Shown here piece after piece: positions 56,947 to 64,000 of a stretch of 64,000 nucleotides of DNA. Under the pieces are notes generated by a model, which worked only from the letters and a program-made list of their open reading frames with translations, was not told the DNA's origin and did no database searches. The stretch is taken from positions 1 to 64,000 of the forward strand of contig CAMCXS010000006.1 in assembly GCA_945883495.1 (NCBI GenBank), in the 5' to 3' direction. How positions within the stretch are numbered: the stretch's first letter is position 1; every line of letters starts with the position of its first letter. The translations under genes and the position numbers were made by a program. This DNA is from Akkermansia muciniphila. Its GTDB lineage: Bacteria; Verrucomicrobiota; Verrucomicrobiia; Verrucomicrobiales; DEV007.

Positions 56947-57882
56947 ATGCTCGCAGGCTTGATCTCGGATGATTTCCCCGAGCACATGGATCCAATGGCG
57001 GTCAAGGAGTTCCGGCAGCGCTTCCGCGGCCGGCAGTTCGTTTTGCCTTTTGTGACGATTCAGGCCCTGATGCTGGGGGTTGCGCTCTTGGAATGGTGGG
57101 ATTTGTCCGACGGCGAGGCGGATGTGGAGATTTTCAGCGAAACCTCGCGACGCTTTGCGGGCACCTTTTGGGCTGGGGTCGCCTTCATGGTAATGTTGGT
57201 GATTCCGTTCTCGCGGTTCTTCGACATGCAGCAAGAATTCAACGGCCGGAACGCGGAGCTGCTCCTCCTTTCCGGAGTGGATCGTTGGAGAATCGTGCGG
57301 GGTAAGTGGATGGTCTCGATGGTGATCAGCCTGTTGGTTCTGGTTTCGGTGCTGCCCTATTTGATCGTGCGCTACTTCTTTGGAGGGATGGAATGGGGGC
57401 CGAATCTGGTGGTGGGTACTGGAGTAATCGTCAATGGGGCGGTGATGTCCGCCTTGGTCATCGGAGCCTCGGCGTTTGCGAGCACGTTTGCGCGAATCGG
57501 GATGATCTTTGGCGGTGTGTTGGTGAGTACGCTTTGCGTCTCCGTCCCGATGATCGCCACGGCGGGGATGCTTGATCAAGCCGGCACAGGGTGGTTTTTC
57601 TTGGCCATGCTGGCCGGCAATGCGCTGGCGGCTTCAGTCCTGCTCTGCATTCTCGGGTTGCAGATGGCCCGAGTCCGGTTGCGTGCTTACGAAGACCCGC
57701 TCGACCCCGCACCGGGAAGTCAGGTCGTGGTCCTCTACCTGTTCGCTCCCGTTCTGATCGGGATGCCGGCGATGATGTGTGGGGTGCCCGGAATCGCCTC
57801 GAGCATTCTTTTCTCTTGGATTGCTCTGATGATTGATCGACCTCCGAAAGCCAATGAACGAGCCCATTATGCCCAGTCCTAA
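56947..57882 (+). CDS. Multi-helix membrane protein, ABC-2 permease-like
   Basis: The 311-residue protein (ATG at 56947; a GTG at 56929 is an alternative) has about six hydrophobic helices after a short cytoplasmic start with DPMAVKEFRQRFRGRQF. That start, FDMQQEFNGRNAELLLLSGV and the spacing of helices resemble ABC-2-type permeases that lack an obvious ATPase beside them. No ATP-binding gene is adjacent. The 3' end overlaps the start of the next gene by 29 bases, so at least three small genes here are coupled. Confidence 0.7.
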   Translation: MLAGLISDDFPEHMDPMAVKEFRQRFRGRQFVLPFVTIQALMLGVALLEWWDLSDGEADVEIFSETSRRFAGTFWAGVAFMVMLVIPFSRFFDMQQEFNGRNAELLLLSGVDRWRIVRGKWMVSMVISLLVLVSVLPYLIVRYFFGGMEWGPNLVVGTGVIVNGAVMSALVIGASAFASTFARIGMIFGGVLVSTLCVSVPMIATAGMLDQAGTGWFFLAMLAGNALAASVLLCILGLQMARVRLRAYEDPLDPAPGSQVVVLYLFAPVLIGMPAMMCGVPGIASSILFSWIALMIDRPPKANERAHYAQS

Positions 57883-58396
57883 CGATCAGCTAATCTCCGG
57901 AATCCAGGAAGTTTTCCGGAACAACGGTTGGGAGTGCGAGGTCGTGCCCGGCGTGCCCGTGGTAGAGACCGGGTTCGAGGCTCACCACGGCCGGCTGAAT
58001 CTCCACGTACAGGCTTACGGTGTGATCGGTGCGATTTCCGTGGTGGCGGTCAGTCCGACTCTGATCCCGTCCGCTGCCGCCCGTGGCAAGACCGTGGAAT
58101 TGCTGATGCGGGCTAATGAAAGGATGAATCTTGGCGGGTTCGAGTTGCGCTGGGAGGAGGGGGAAGTCCTCTTTCGAATCGGCAATGTGTTTCCCGGCGG
58201 GCGGGTTGATGCCAAAGTCCTTTCACTCTTGGTGGAGATCGCCATAGTGGAAATGGACCGAATTGCTCCCTGTTTGGCGATCATCTCCAACGCGCGGGCG
58301 GGGGAATTGCTCTTATTAAACCCTGCGGAGCTGCTCGCGAGGGGCGACCTTCTGCCGGAGCCAGCTACGGTGGATGCCAAGGAGAATCGGGGTTGA
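57854..58396 (+). CDS. YbjN-like domain protein
   Basis: The 180-residue cytoplasmic protein has the alpha/beta layout of YbjN/type III chaperone-like domains: an N-terminal helix (NDQLISGIQEVFRNNGWECEV), a strand-rich centre (FELRWEEGEVLFRIGNVFPG) and a long helix (VLSLLVEIAIVEMDRIAPCLAII). The start was set at MNEPIMPSPN; earlier in-frame Met (57833) and later (57869) are possible. It overlaps the previous gene by 29 bases and the next start by four bases. YbjN-type proteins often act as chaperones or sensory regulators; no partner is identified. Confidence 0.65.
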   Translation: MNEPIMPSPNDQLISGIQEVFRNNGWECEVVPGVPVVETGFEAHHGRLNLHVQAYGVIGAISVVAVSPTLIPSAAARGKTVELLMRANERMNLGGFELRWEEGEVLFRIGNVFPGGRVDAKVLSLLVEIAIVEMDRIAPCLAIISNARAGELLLLNPAELLARGDLLPEPATVDAKENRG

Positions 58397-58932
58397 GGAC
58401 AGAGCCGGAATGTGATCTCCTACACGCAGTGGCCGTCTTCCGCAGATTCGATTTTTGGGTCGTCGCCGGGTTCCTGATTTTTGGGGCGATCTATGTGCTG
58501 GTGACGCAGAGCCTGCATCAACGGCTGCGCACCCCGGCGGAGGTAGTGCAGGTGGTGCTCGATCCCGTGGCGCCAGCTCCTGAGCGGGTCAGTCCGGGGC
58601 AAGAAGCGCCGCCGCTTCCGTTTGCCGTGGAATCGGTCTCCTGGCGCGAGGAAGGGGGAGTGCATTGGCTCTTGGAGATGAAGGTCCGCTACCGCAACGA
58701 TTCTGATGCGCCGGAAACGTTGGCGAGTCCCAAAGCAGGCGTGGTGACCGGAAGTGGCGAAGCGGTGGAGCCATTTTTCTTAGCGGCGTCCGTCGCGCCC
58801 CAGATTCCAGCGAAGGCCGAAGAGACGGTGGAGCTGCGCTACTGGCTGGAGGAAAAGCAAGCTCGTGAGGAGCTTTGGCTCGAAGTCGATGGCCAACGGA
58901 CCCGGGTCGATTCGCCGCCAGCGCGGATGTGA
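58393..58932 (+). CDS. Single-pass membrane protein, function unknown
   Basis: The frame encodes up to 179 residues. One hydrophobic helix (FWVVAGFLIFGAIYVLVT) near residue 30 is followed by a mostly beta extracytoplasmic domain. The start is uncertain: the TTG at 58393 overlaps the upstream stop (TTGA), and a GTG at 58429 just before the helix would give a 167-residue protein. No family is recognised. It is the third of three coupled genes and lies 49 bases before the terC-type gene. Confidence 0.55.
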   Translation: MRTEPECDLLHAVAVFRRFDFWVVAGFLIFGAIYVLVTQSLHQRLRTPAEVVQVVLDPVAPAPERVSPGQEAPPLPFAVESVSWREEGGVHWLLEMKVRYRNDSDAPETLASPKAGVVTGSGEAVEPFFLAASVAPQIPAKAEETVELRYWLEEKQAREELWLEVDGQRTRVDSPPARM

Positions 58933-58981
58933 CCAGTGATTTTGCGCTGGAAATCTGTCAGGATCGGGTTACGGCTGGGGC

Positions 58982-59770
58982 ATGTTTGACTGGCTGAGTG
59001 ATCCAAACGCTTGGGCGGCCTTGGCCACCTTGACGATGCTGGAGATTGTCCTTGGGATCGACAATATCGTATTCATCTCGATCTTGGTGGATCGGTTGCC
59101 GGTCGCGCAACGGCCCATGGGGCGAAACTTGGGGCTGGGGATGGCCTTGATCACAAGGCTCTGTTTGCTCTTCTCCCTCTCTTGGATCATGGGGCTCAAA
59201 GAGCCGCTCTTTCATATTCCCTGGCCCGAGTTTCTCCACGAAATGGCTGGAGGACATCGGGAAGCGGGACCGGAAGGCACCATCGGGATCTCAGGGAAAG
59301 ACCTTATCCTGCTGATCGGTGGACTTTTCCTCCTCTACAAGTCGACGCACGAGATTCACCACAAGCTGGAAGATGTCTCCGAACCGCAGGTGGACGCTGG
59401 CGTTCCGAAAGTCGCTGCCGCCGGAGCCACGCTGGGGGCCGTGATCACGCAAATCGCCCTCATTGATATCGTTTTCTCGTTGGACTCCGTGATCACGGCC
59501 GTGGGCATGGCGCGGGATCTCTCGGTAATGGCGACCGCCATCGTGATTGCGGTGGGCGTGATGCTGTTGGCGGCGGGGCCGATCAGCGACTTTGTGGCGA
59601 AACATCCGACCATCAAAGTGTTGGCGCTCTCGTTTCTGCTGTTGATCGGGACCGCTCTGGTCGCGGACGGGCTTCACTTCCACATTCCGAAAGGCTACAT
59701 CTACTTCGCGATGACCTTCTCGCTGGCGGTGGAGATGATCAACTTGCGTGTCCGGAAGCAGGTGGCATAG
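58982..59770 (+). CDS. TerC-family membrane protein
   Basis: The 262-residue protein has about seven membrane helices. The TerC signature is clear: EIVLGIDNIVFISILVDRLP near residue 20 and its repeat IDIVFSLDSVITAVGM near residue 160, each with Asp residues in the helix. TerC-type proteins are linked to manganese or calcium handling and to metal ion protection of exported enzymes. The last 32 bases overlap the convergent DUF4407 gene. Confidence 0.92.
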   Translation: MFDWLSDPNAWAALATLTMLEIVLGIDNIVFISILVDRLPVAQRPMGRNLGLGMALITRLCLLFSLSWIMGLKEPLFHIPWPEFLHEMAGGHREAGPEGTIGISGKDLILLIGGLFLLYKSTHEIHHKLEDVSEPQVDAGVPKVAAAGATLGAVITQIALIDIVFSLDSVITAVGMARDLSVMATAIVIAVGVMLLAAGPISDFVAKHPTIKVLALSFLLLIGTALVADGLHFHIPKGYIYFAMTFSLAVEMINLRVRKQVA

Positions 59771-61949
59771 GAGCGGAGGACAGAGAATCACGGAGCGGCT
59801 TGAATTTCTCCTCATCGCGGTCCACTTGGGCTTTGCGAAGGTCGTGTTTGAAGAGCCCGTGCGGATCGGATTTTTCCACTTCGGCGAGGCGCTTGGCTTT
59901 GGCGGCCTCCGTTTCGGCCTTGGCAGCTTCGGCTTCTTTCGTGGCACGGCGAATGTCGACCGTGGTTTTGGCCTCTGCGGCAGCTGCATCGCGTTCAGCT
60001 TTCGCGACAAGTTCCTCCTTCTCTTTTAGCCAGAATCTCCGCTGCTGCTCTTTTTGATAATATTCGAACACCTGTTGGTGGAGGGCTTGTGTCTCGTTCG
60101 GGTCGAAGTTCCTCAGCGATGCTGGAACATTCGCGAGGACGCCTCCTTCGGCTGTTTCTTGAACGACCTGTTCCCGGCGGATCTCGTATTCGCCTTTCTT
60201 GGAGGTGAATTTCACCAGGATGGGCATGGTATCGACGGCGAGGAAGAGCCCGGCGAGGACGAGGTAAGCCATCAGGGCGAAATGACCTCCCGCCTTCGGA
60301 TCTTCGAAGAGATGGTGCAGCGCTAAGGTCTGCGCGAGCATATCATAACGAGGAGCGGTCCGGAGCTGCACGAGTCTCTCTTTCTCCTCCTCGGCCAACA
60401 CTTCAAGTTCCTGGGAAATGCGCTGCTTGTCCGCTTGGGCGGTGTCTATGGCCGCCTGAATTTGGGCGCGGACGGTGTCCTGATTTTTCAGGAAAGCCGC
60501 CATCTGCTCGGTCTGGGCTTGGCGTTGCAAGCCCGCCACGCGTTCTTGCTCGCTCTGAATCCGGGCGGCTCGCTCCGTCGCGGCGCGCTCCATTTCCTTG
60601 CGGATTCCATCCGCGGAGGTGGAAATAGAATTCTGGATTTCGACTCGGCGGGCCCCGAAGGTGCGCAACTCGTCAGTCATTCGTTGCATGTCGGCGCGGC
60701 GCCATTCCAGTTGATCTTTTTGAATGCTCCGGGCTCGTGGGCCGACTCCGGCGACTCCGCTCCGTTGGCCGTTGATTTCCTCCTCGAATTGACGCTGCCA
60801 GTCATCGAGCTCCGCCTGGAGCGCGCTTTTGCTCTGCTCTTGCGTTTGAATCCTGGCGTCGAGATCCGCGAGCTCTTGTTTTAAACCCTTGGCGGCGTCC
60901 TCAGTTCGCTTCTCCAGATCCAATTGCTCCTGGGGCGTCAGGCCGGTGGACACCGTCGCGGTGGCGAGAGCGTCGGAAGGACGGATGAATTTGGCTTCGT
61001 ACGAGTCCTCGAGTGCTTTGCGCTGCTTGTCGAGCTCCGTGCTTGCCGTGGCGAGACGAGCGTCGAGTGTTCCCTTTTGCTCCGAAAAGGTCTTGCGCAA
61101 TTCTTCGATCTCTTTGGCCCGCTCCTCTTCGATCTGCGTCGCGATCGTGTCCTTGAACAAAAGTAGGGTAAGCGGGTGAGATACCGTAAGCCCCATGAGC
61201 ACTGCGACGGCCATCCGCAAGGTCACGACGGCGGCTTTGCTGCCCGCTTTCATAAATGGCGAATAGGAAGCAATGATCGCGCGATCGACCAGAAGTATGA
61301 TCGCGGACCAAGCGATCGCGATCAGGGTGATGATGGCTGGATTCTTGGTGAGCGTGGAAACCGCGTAGGAAGCGGAAATCAGGGCAAAAATGGTCGGCAC
61401 GAGGACCGTATAGCCAATCGCGCAGACCTTGCGCCGCTCGGTATCGGAGCACTCCCGCAAATCGGCAGGGCCAGCTCCCGCGAGCCATGCGCCGAGATTG
61501 CGCTCCATCAGCGGCGGTTTGGTTTGCTTGGAGACCTGTTTCTCAAGATTGGCAAGTTGGAGGCGCTGCTCGGCCAACTGGACCTTCTGCTCTAGTGTCA
61601 ACTGCTCTGGAGAAGAACAAAAGGGAGCCTGAGGGCCCTGAAGTAGTTCCTCGCTGGCTGCCGTGGGCGCCGGTTGCGGCGATGACTGCTCTTCCGGAAA
61701 CATGTGGTGGACGATGGCGATGCGCTCCCCGGCTTTCGCAGTGTTGGGCCCAGGCATGGAAGAAAGCCGCTGGACGCTCTTCGCCGCAGAAGCTTTCGTG
61801 ATCGAGCCTGTGTGGTCAACGAAATTATCCCCTTCGGCCGCGCTGGGGGCTGGCTTCGACGAGCTTGTGGTGGAGGGCGCTTGTCGAACTTTGGGAGATT
61901 CAGTTCTGAACTGGGCTCCGTGACCGTTGGGTCCGGGGAAATCACTCAT
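59739..61949 (-). CDS. DUF4407 membrane protein with long coiled coil
   Basis: The 736-residue protein starts at MSDFPGPNGH (ATG 61949; a TTG-type start 12 codons upstream is less likely). Residues 1-150 are Ser/Pro/Gln-rich and disordered, then DLRECSDTERRKVCAIGYTV leads into three membrane helices. A long charged coiled coil runs from about residue 270 to 550 and contains Gln/Glu/Arg heptads. A fourth helix (HFALMAYLVLAGLFLAVDTM) and a second coiled coil end the protein. This is the DUF4407 layout; the function of the family is unknown. The long periplasmic or cytoplasmic coiled coil suggests envelope-spanning or scaffold work. Confidence 0.85.
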   Translation of the reverse strand: MSDFPGPNGHGAQFRTESPKVRQAPSTTSSSKPAPSAAEGDNFVDHTGSITKASAAKSVQRLSSMPGPNTAKAGERIAIVHHMFPEEQSSPQPAPTAASEELLQGPQAPFCSSPEQLTLEQKVQLAEQRLQLANLEKQVSKQTKPPLMERNLGAWLAGAGPADLRECSDTERRKVCAIGYTVLVPTIFALISASYAVSTLTKNPAIITLIAIAWSAIILLVDRAIIASYSPFMKAGSKAAVVTLRMAVAVLMGLTVSHPLTLLLFKDTIATQIEEERAKEIEELRKTFSEQKGTLDARLATASTELDKQRKALEDSYEAKFIRPSDALATATVSTGLTPQEQLDLEKRTEDAAKGLKQELADLDARIQTQEQSKSALQAELDDWQRQFEEEINGQRSGVAGVGPRARSIQKDQLEWRRADMQRMTDELRTFGARRVEIQNSISTSADGIRKEMERAATERAARIQSEQERVAGLQRQAQTEQMAAFLKNQDTVRAQIQAAIDTAQADKQRISQELEVLAEEEKERLVQLRTAPRYDMLAQTLALHHLFEDPKAGGHFALMAYLVLAGLFLAVDTMPILVKFTSKKGEYEIRREQVVQETAEGGVLANVPASLRNFDPNETQALHQQVFEYYQKEQQRRFWLKEKEELVAKAERDAAAAEAKTTVDIRRATKEAEAAKAETEAAKAKRLAEVEKSDPHGLFKHDLRKAQVDRDEEKFKPLRDSLSSAPMPPASGHAS

Positions 61950-62010
61950 GGTTCCGTCCCCCAATAAGACCGGCAACCATGGCAAGCCTATTCACTTTCC
62001 CCGAAAGGGG

Positions 62011-63510
62011 TCATGAGGGGAGGACGACTTTTGCGGAGGGCGCCCCGAGGCGAGATGCGAGCGGGGAGGCTGTTTGAGCCCAGCCGATCCAAGTTACCAT
62101 GTCACGTAGCGCGGGGGTGTAGTCGCCGCGCAGGGCTCGCTGGCCTCGGGGACTTTGGAGAAAACTGGTGACGTCTTGCAACAATTCCTCCGGCTGGGCC
62201 TCAGCGACGGCGGCGGCGGTTCGATAGCCCGCGCCCGTAAGGAGCTTAGCTTGTTCAGCGCGAAGTTCCGGGACTTCGAGGATCAGACGGGCTTGATCTT
62301 GCCAATCAAGGACGACGGAAGGGGAGTGCCAGCCGCCTCCCAATTGCTGAGACAGCGGGCCTGCTTGGCTTTCCAGAAGATCGCCAATGGTGCGGACCCC
62401 GCAGGCATTCAAGCGCTCCGCTGTTTTGGGGCCGATCGAAGGGGCTCGCTCGACGTCATCACTCAGTTGCAAACCTGGCTTCACTTCGGGAGGCGCCGGA
62501 GGCAACGAGACCGGGGTGGGGGCGGTGGGCGCTTCAAGCAAAGTTGAATCGGTTGACTGCGGCGACTGAAGGACTTCCGGTGCCGGGAGAGCGATGACGG
62601 AAGCCAGAGCCTTGGCCTTGGCGGCTTCCTCGCGGACTTGCCGCAAGTCCGCCGTGAGGGTGCGTTCCACTTGACCGGTGGCGACCCATTCCTGGTACTG
62701 GTTCTCCACTAAGGCGCGCTCTCGGGCGTCCGAGATATTCTTGGTCACCCACGCGATGGGGATATCGAGCAAGGAAAAGATCCCTTCGATGGTGGGCTGG
62801 GTTGCTGGGGGGGCGACTCCAGCTTCGACGAACGCGCGATCGAGGATGCGGGCGAGCGAGATCGTAGCAAAGGCGATCAACTGCGCAATCATCTCCCGGC
62901 CGGATTGATCGAGACCTTCTTTTGGGTCCTTGATGGATTTGGCGAAGTCGAAATGCTCAATGAGAGCTTCGTAGTAGCCATTGGAGATTTCCGCCCCGGC
63001 TGTGACCAGCTCATCAAGCCAGCCCGGGTGCGAGCCTGCTTCGAGGTGAGGATAGCCCATGCGGGACTTCGCCACTTCGCGGAGGTCGTCGTAACTCTGC
63101 CGGATGGACCATTCAACGGCGCGGTGGATGTTCGCCTCCTCCTTGGTCTGTCCGGTATGAAACGGCATGAGCGGGTCCGTGACGTAGTGGCTCATGACAC
63201 CGGCACTGTAGGCCGCCAGACTCCACTCTTTGCGCCAGAGTGCGCGCACTGTGGCACCGTACCAGTGCCGGACCTGCTCCCTTGCACCGCCCCAGTAGTT
63301 GTCCCGGACGTGAAGGACGTGGTTTGTAAAATCCTTAAAGGTCTTGTCGGGATCCTTGGCTCCTTCGAAATACATCTGGTGGTAGGTCACCAGAAAGTCC
63401 CTCCACGCTGGGGCCCGCGCTGCGCGCAGATGCGCAAGGGCATCGAGAGCCAGTTTGTGGTGGGTGCTGCGGCAATACGCAGCATCGAGAACGCGGATAA
63501 TGAGGCTCAT
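62011..63510 (-). CDS. Zinc-dependent phospholipase C-like domain fused to DUF4332
   Basis: The 499-residue protein starts at ATG 63510 (MSLIIRVL). The first 200 residues follow the zinc-dependent phospholipase C/S1-P1 nuclease fold: HHKLALDAL, FTNHVLHVRDNYW, then GVMSHYVTDPLMPFHTG and NIHRAVEW, which supply the HxxxD, His and HxxxE zinc ligands. After a Pro-rich linker, residues about 360-470 are a DUF4332 domain with helix-hairpin-helix motif SIGPKTAERLNACGVRTIGDLL. No signal peptide is visible, so this is probably cytoplasmic, unlike secreted PLC. The substrate is unknown. A CCCC-GAAA-GGGG stem (61999-62010) lies just past the stop. Confidence 0.8.
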   Translation of the reverse strand: MSLIIRVLDAAYCRSTHHKLALDALAHLRAARAPAWRDFLVTYHQMYFEGAKDPDKTFKDFTNHVLHVRDNYWGGAREQVRHWYGATVRALWRKEWSLAAYSAGVMSHYVTDPLMPFHTGQTKEEANIHRAVEWSIRQSYDDLREVAKSRMGYPHLEAGSHPGWLDELVTAGAEISNGYYEALIEHFDFAKSIKDPKEGLDQSGREMIAQLIAFATISLARILDRAFVEAGVAPPATQPTIEGIFSLLDIPIAWVTKNISDARERALVENQYQEWVATGQVERTLTADLRQVREEAAKAKALASVIALPAPEVLQSPQSTDSTLLEAPTAPTPVSLPPAPPEVKPGLQLSDDVERAPSIGPKTAERLNACGVRTIGDLLESQAGPLSQQLGGGWHSPSVVLDWQDQARLILEVPELRAEQAKLLTGAGYRTAAAVAEAQPEELLQDVTSFLQSPRGQRALRGDYTPALRDMVTWIGWAQTASPLASRLGAPSAKVVLPS

Positions 63511-63612
63511 GGCGGGTGCTGGGTGTTCCCGAACTGTAAACAAATCTTAACTGAGACGCATTTTCGTCTGATGCAAGCGATTTGCTATGTGTGATGCGGC
63601 TGTCGTTGCCGA

Positions 63613-64000
63613 TCAGGAAGACCGGCGACGTCGCATCCACCAGCCCGCCGGTATGGCCACGGCCAGAACCGAACTCCCCGCAAAGAGAACCCAAGCCAAA
63701 ATGGGAGGACGGCTGACCTCCGCTCGCATCGGCACTGGACCTTTCAGAGCATCTGTAAGCGGAATCCTCCAAGTGACTAGGTTTTGACCGGCATCGATCT
63801 CTTCCGTGTTCGCTCCGAGAACTTTGACGGGGAAGCGCATATGATACACGAACGTGTAGTTCTGCAAAACCTTGGAGGCTATGCCACGAGCCAAGCCCTT
63901 CTTTGCCATTGGGTTTTGTCCGTCAAGGCCCCCTGAGAGATCGATGGTCCGGGTCATGACGTATCGATCTGGCAGCTTTTCGGCGGTAAACTTTCCGAAA
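63613..64000 (-). CDS. Membrane-anchored protein, 5' end beyond the window
   Basis: The frame is open to the right edge of the window, giving 129 visible C-terminal residues. The visible part is beta-rich (TAEKLPDRYVMTRTIDLSGG, VYHMRFPVKVLGANTEEID) and ends in one membrane helix (AWVLFAGSSVLAVAIPAGWW) with a basic tail MRRRRSS. The layout resembles LppM-like lipoproteins with a C-terminal anchor, but this is not firm. It is transcribed toward the phospholipase-like gene, with a 102-base gap. Confidence 0.6.
   Translation of the reverse strand, partial: FGKFTAEKLPDRYVMTRTIDLSGGLDGQNPMAKKGLARGIASKVLQNYTFVYHMRFPVKVLGANTEEIDAGQNLVTWRIPLTDALKGPVPMRAEVSRPPILAWVLFAGSSVLAVAIPAGWWMRRRRSS

Noticed and set aside
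61999-62010. Rho-independent terminator after the phospholipase-like gene
   Set aside because: The CCCC-GAAA-GGGG stem has only four pairs and no T-run follows on the minus strand.

Overview
The window looks like a high-GC (about 60% by eye) chromosome segment of a Verrucomicrobiota bacterium, or a close relative in the Planctomycetota/Verrucomicrobiota group. The reasons are a DUF1549/DUF1553 protein paired with a cytochrome c/WD40 protein, tandem secreted sulfatases, a long two-cysteine-loop IspG, a caspase-fold protein and a DUF4407 protein. No ribosomal RNA, transposase, phage gene or CRISPR array was seen. One tRNA gene (Pro, anticodon TGG) is present.

Layout. 1-5.8 kb: secreted surface proteins. 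5.9-9.2 kb: rseP and ispG. 9.24-9.62 kb: an array of about eight 43-bp tandem repeats, each with an internal dyad, filling the gap between convergent ispG and an MscS channel gene. 9.6-13.2 kb: MscS channel and purE-purK. 13.5-18 kb: a coiled-coil membrane protein, two sulfatases and a phosphodiester glycosidase-like protein. 18-21.7 kb: an ArsR-methyltransferase fusion divergent from metK-ahcY, with an inverted repeat between them. 21.6-25.5 kb: a response regulator with a degenerate SpoIIE-type phosphatase domain, a double-ACT protein, a deoxyribosyltransferase-like protein and a secreted cysteine-peptidase-like protein.

25.4-36.1 kb is the most distinctive region: a two-gene operon of a 3286-residue hybrid PKS/NRPS and its Sfp-type phosphopantetheinyl transferase. 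Domain order is FkbH/HAD - ACP - KS - AT - ACP - aminotransferase - C - A - PCP. This predicts a glyceryl-type starter, one malonyl extension, conversion of the beta-keto group to a beta-amino group, and condensation with one amino acid. No thioesterase or reductase ends the protein.

36.3-47.4 kb: housekeeping genes (S41 protease, tsaD, hisS, aspS, a DUF1028 protein, a MATE exporter), a 48-residue XapX protein, and a large secreted caspase-fold protein in which the catalytic Cys is Ser. 47.5-53.2 kb: a surface-polysaccharide patch with three glycosyltransferases and gmd-fcl for GDP-L-fucose. 53.2-56.7 kb: thrS-infC-HAD hydrolase, in which infC appears to start at AUU and carries an Asp/His-rich C-terminal tail. 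56.8-64 kb: tRNA-Pro, small membrane proteins, a TerC-family protein, a DUF4407 protein, a zinc-phospholipase-C-like protein fused to DUF4332, and the 3' part of a membrane-anchored protein.

All assignments are by reading motifs and gene order; no database search was run.
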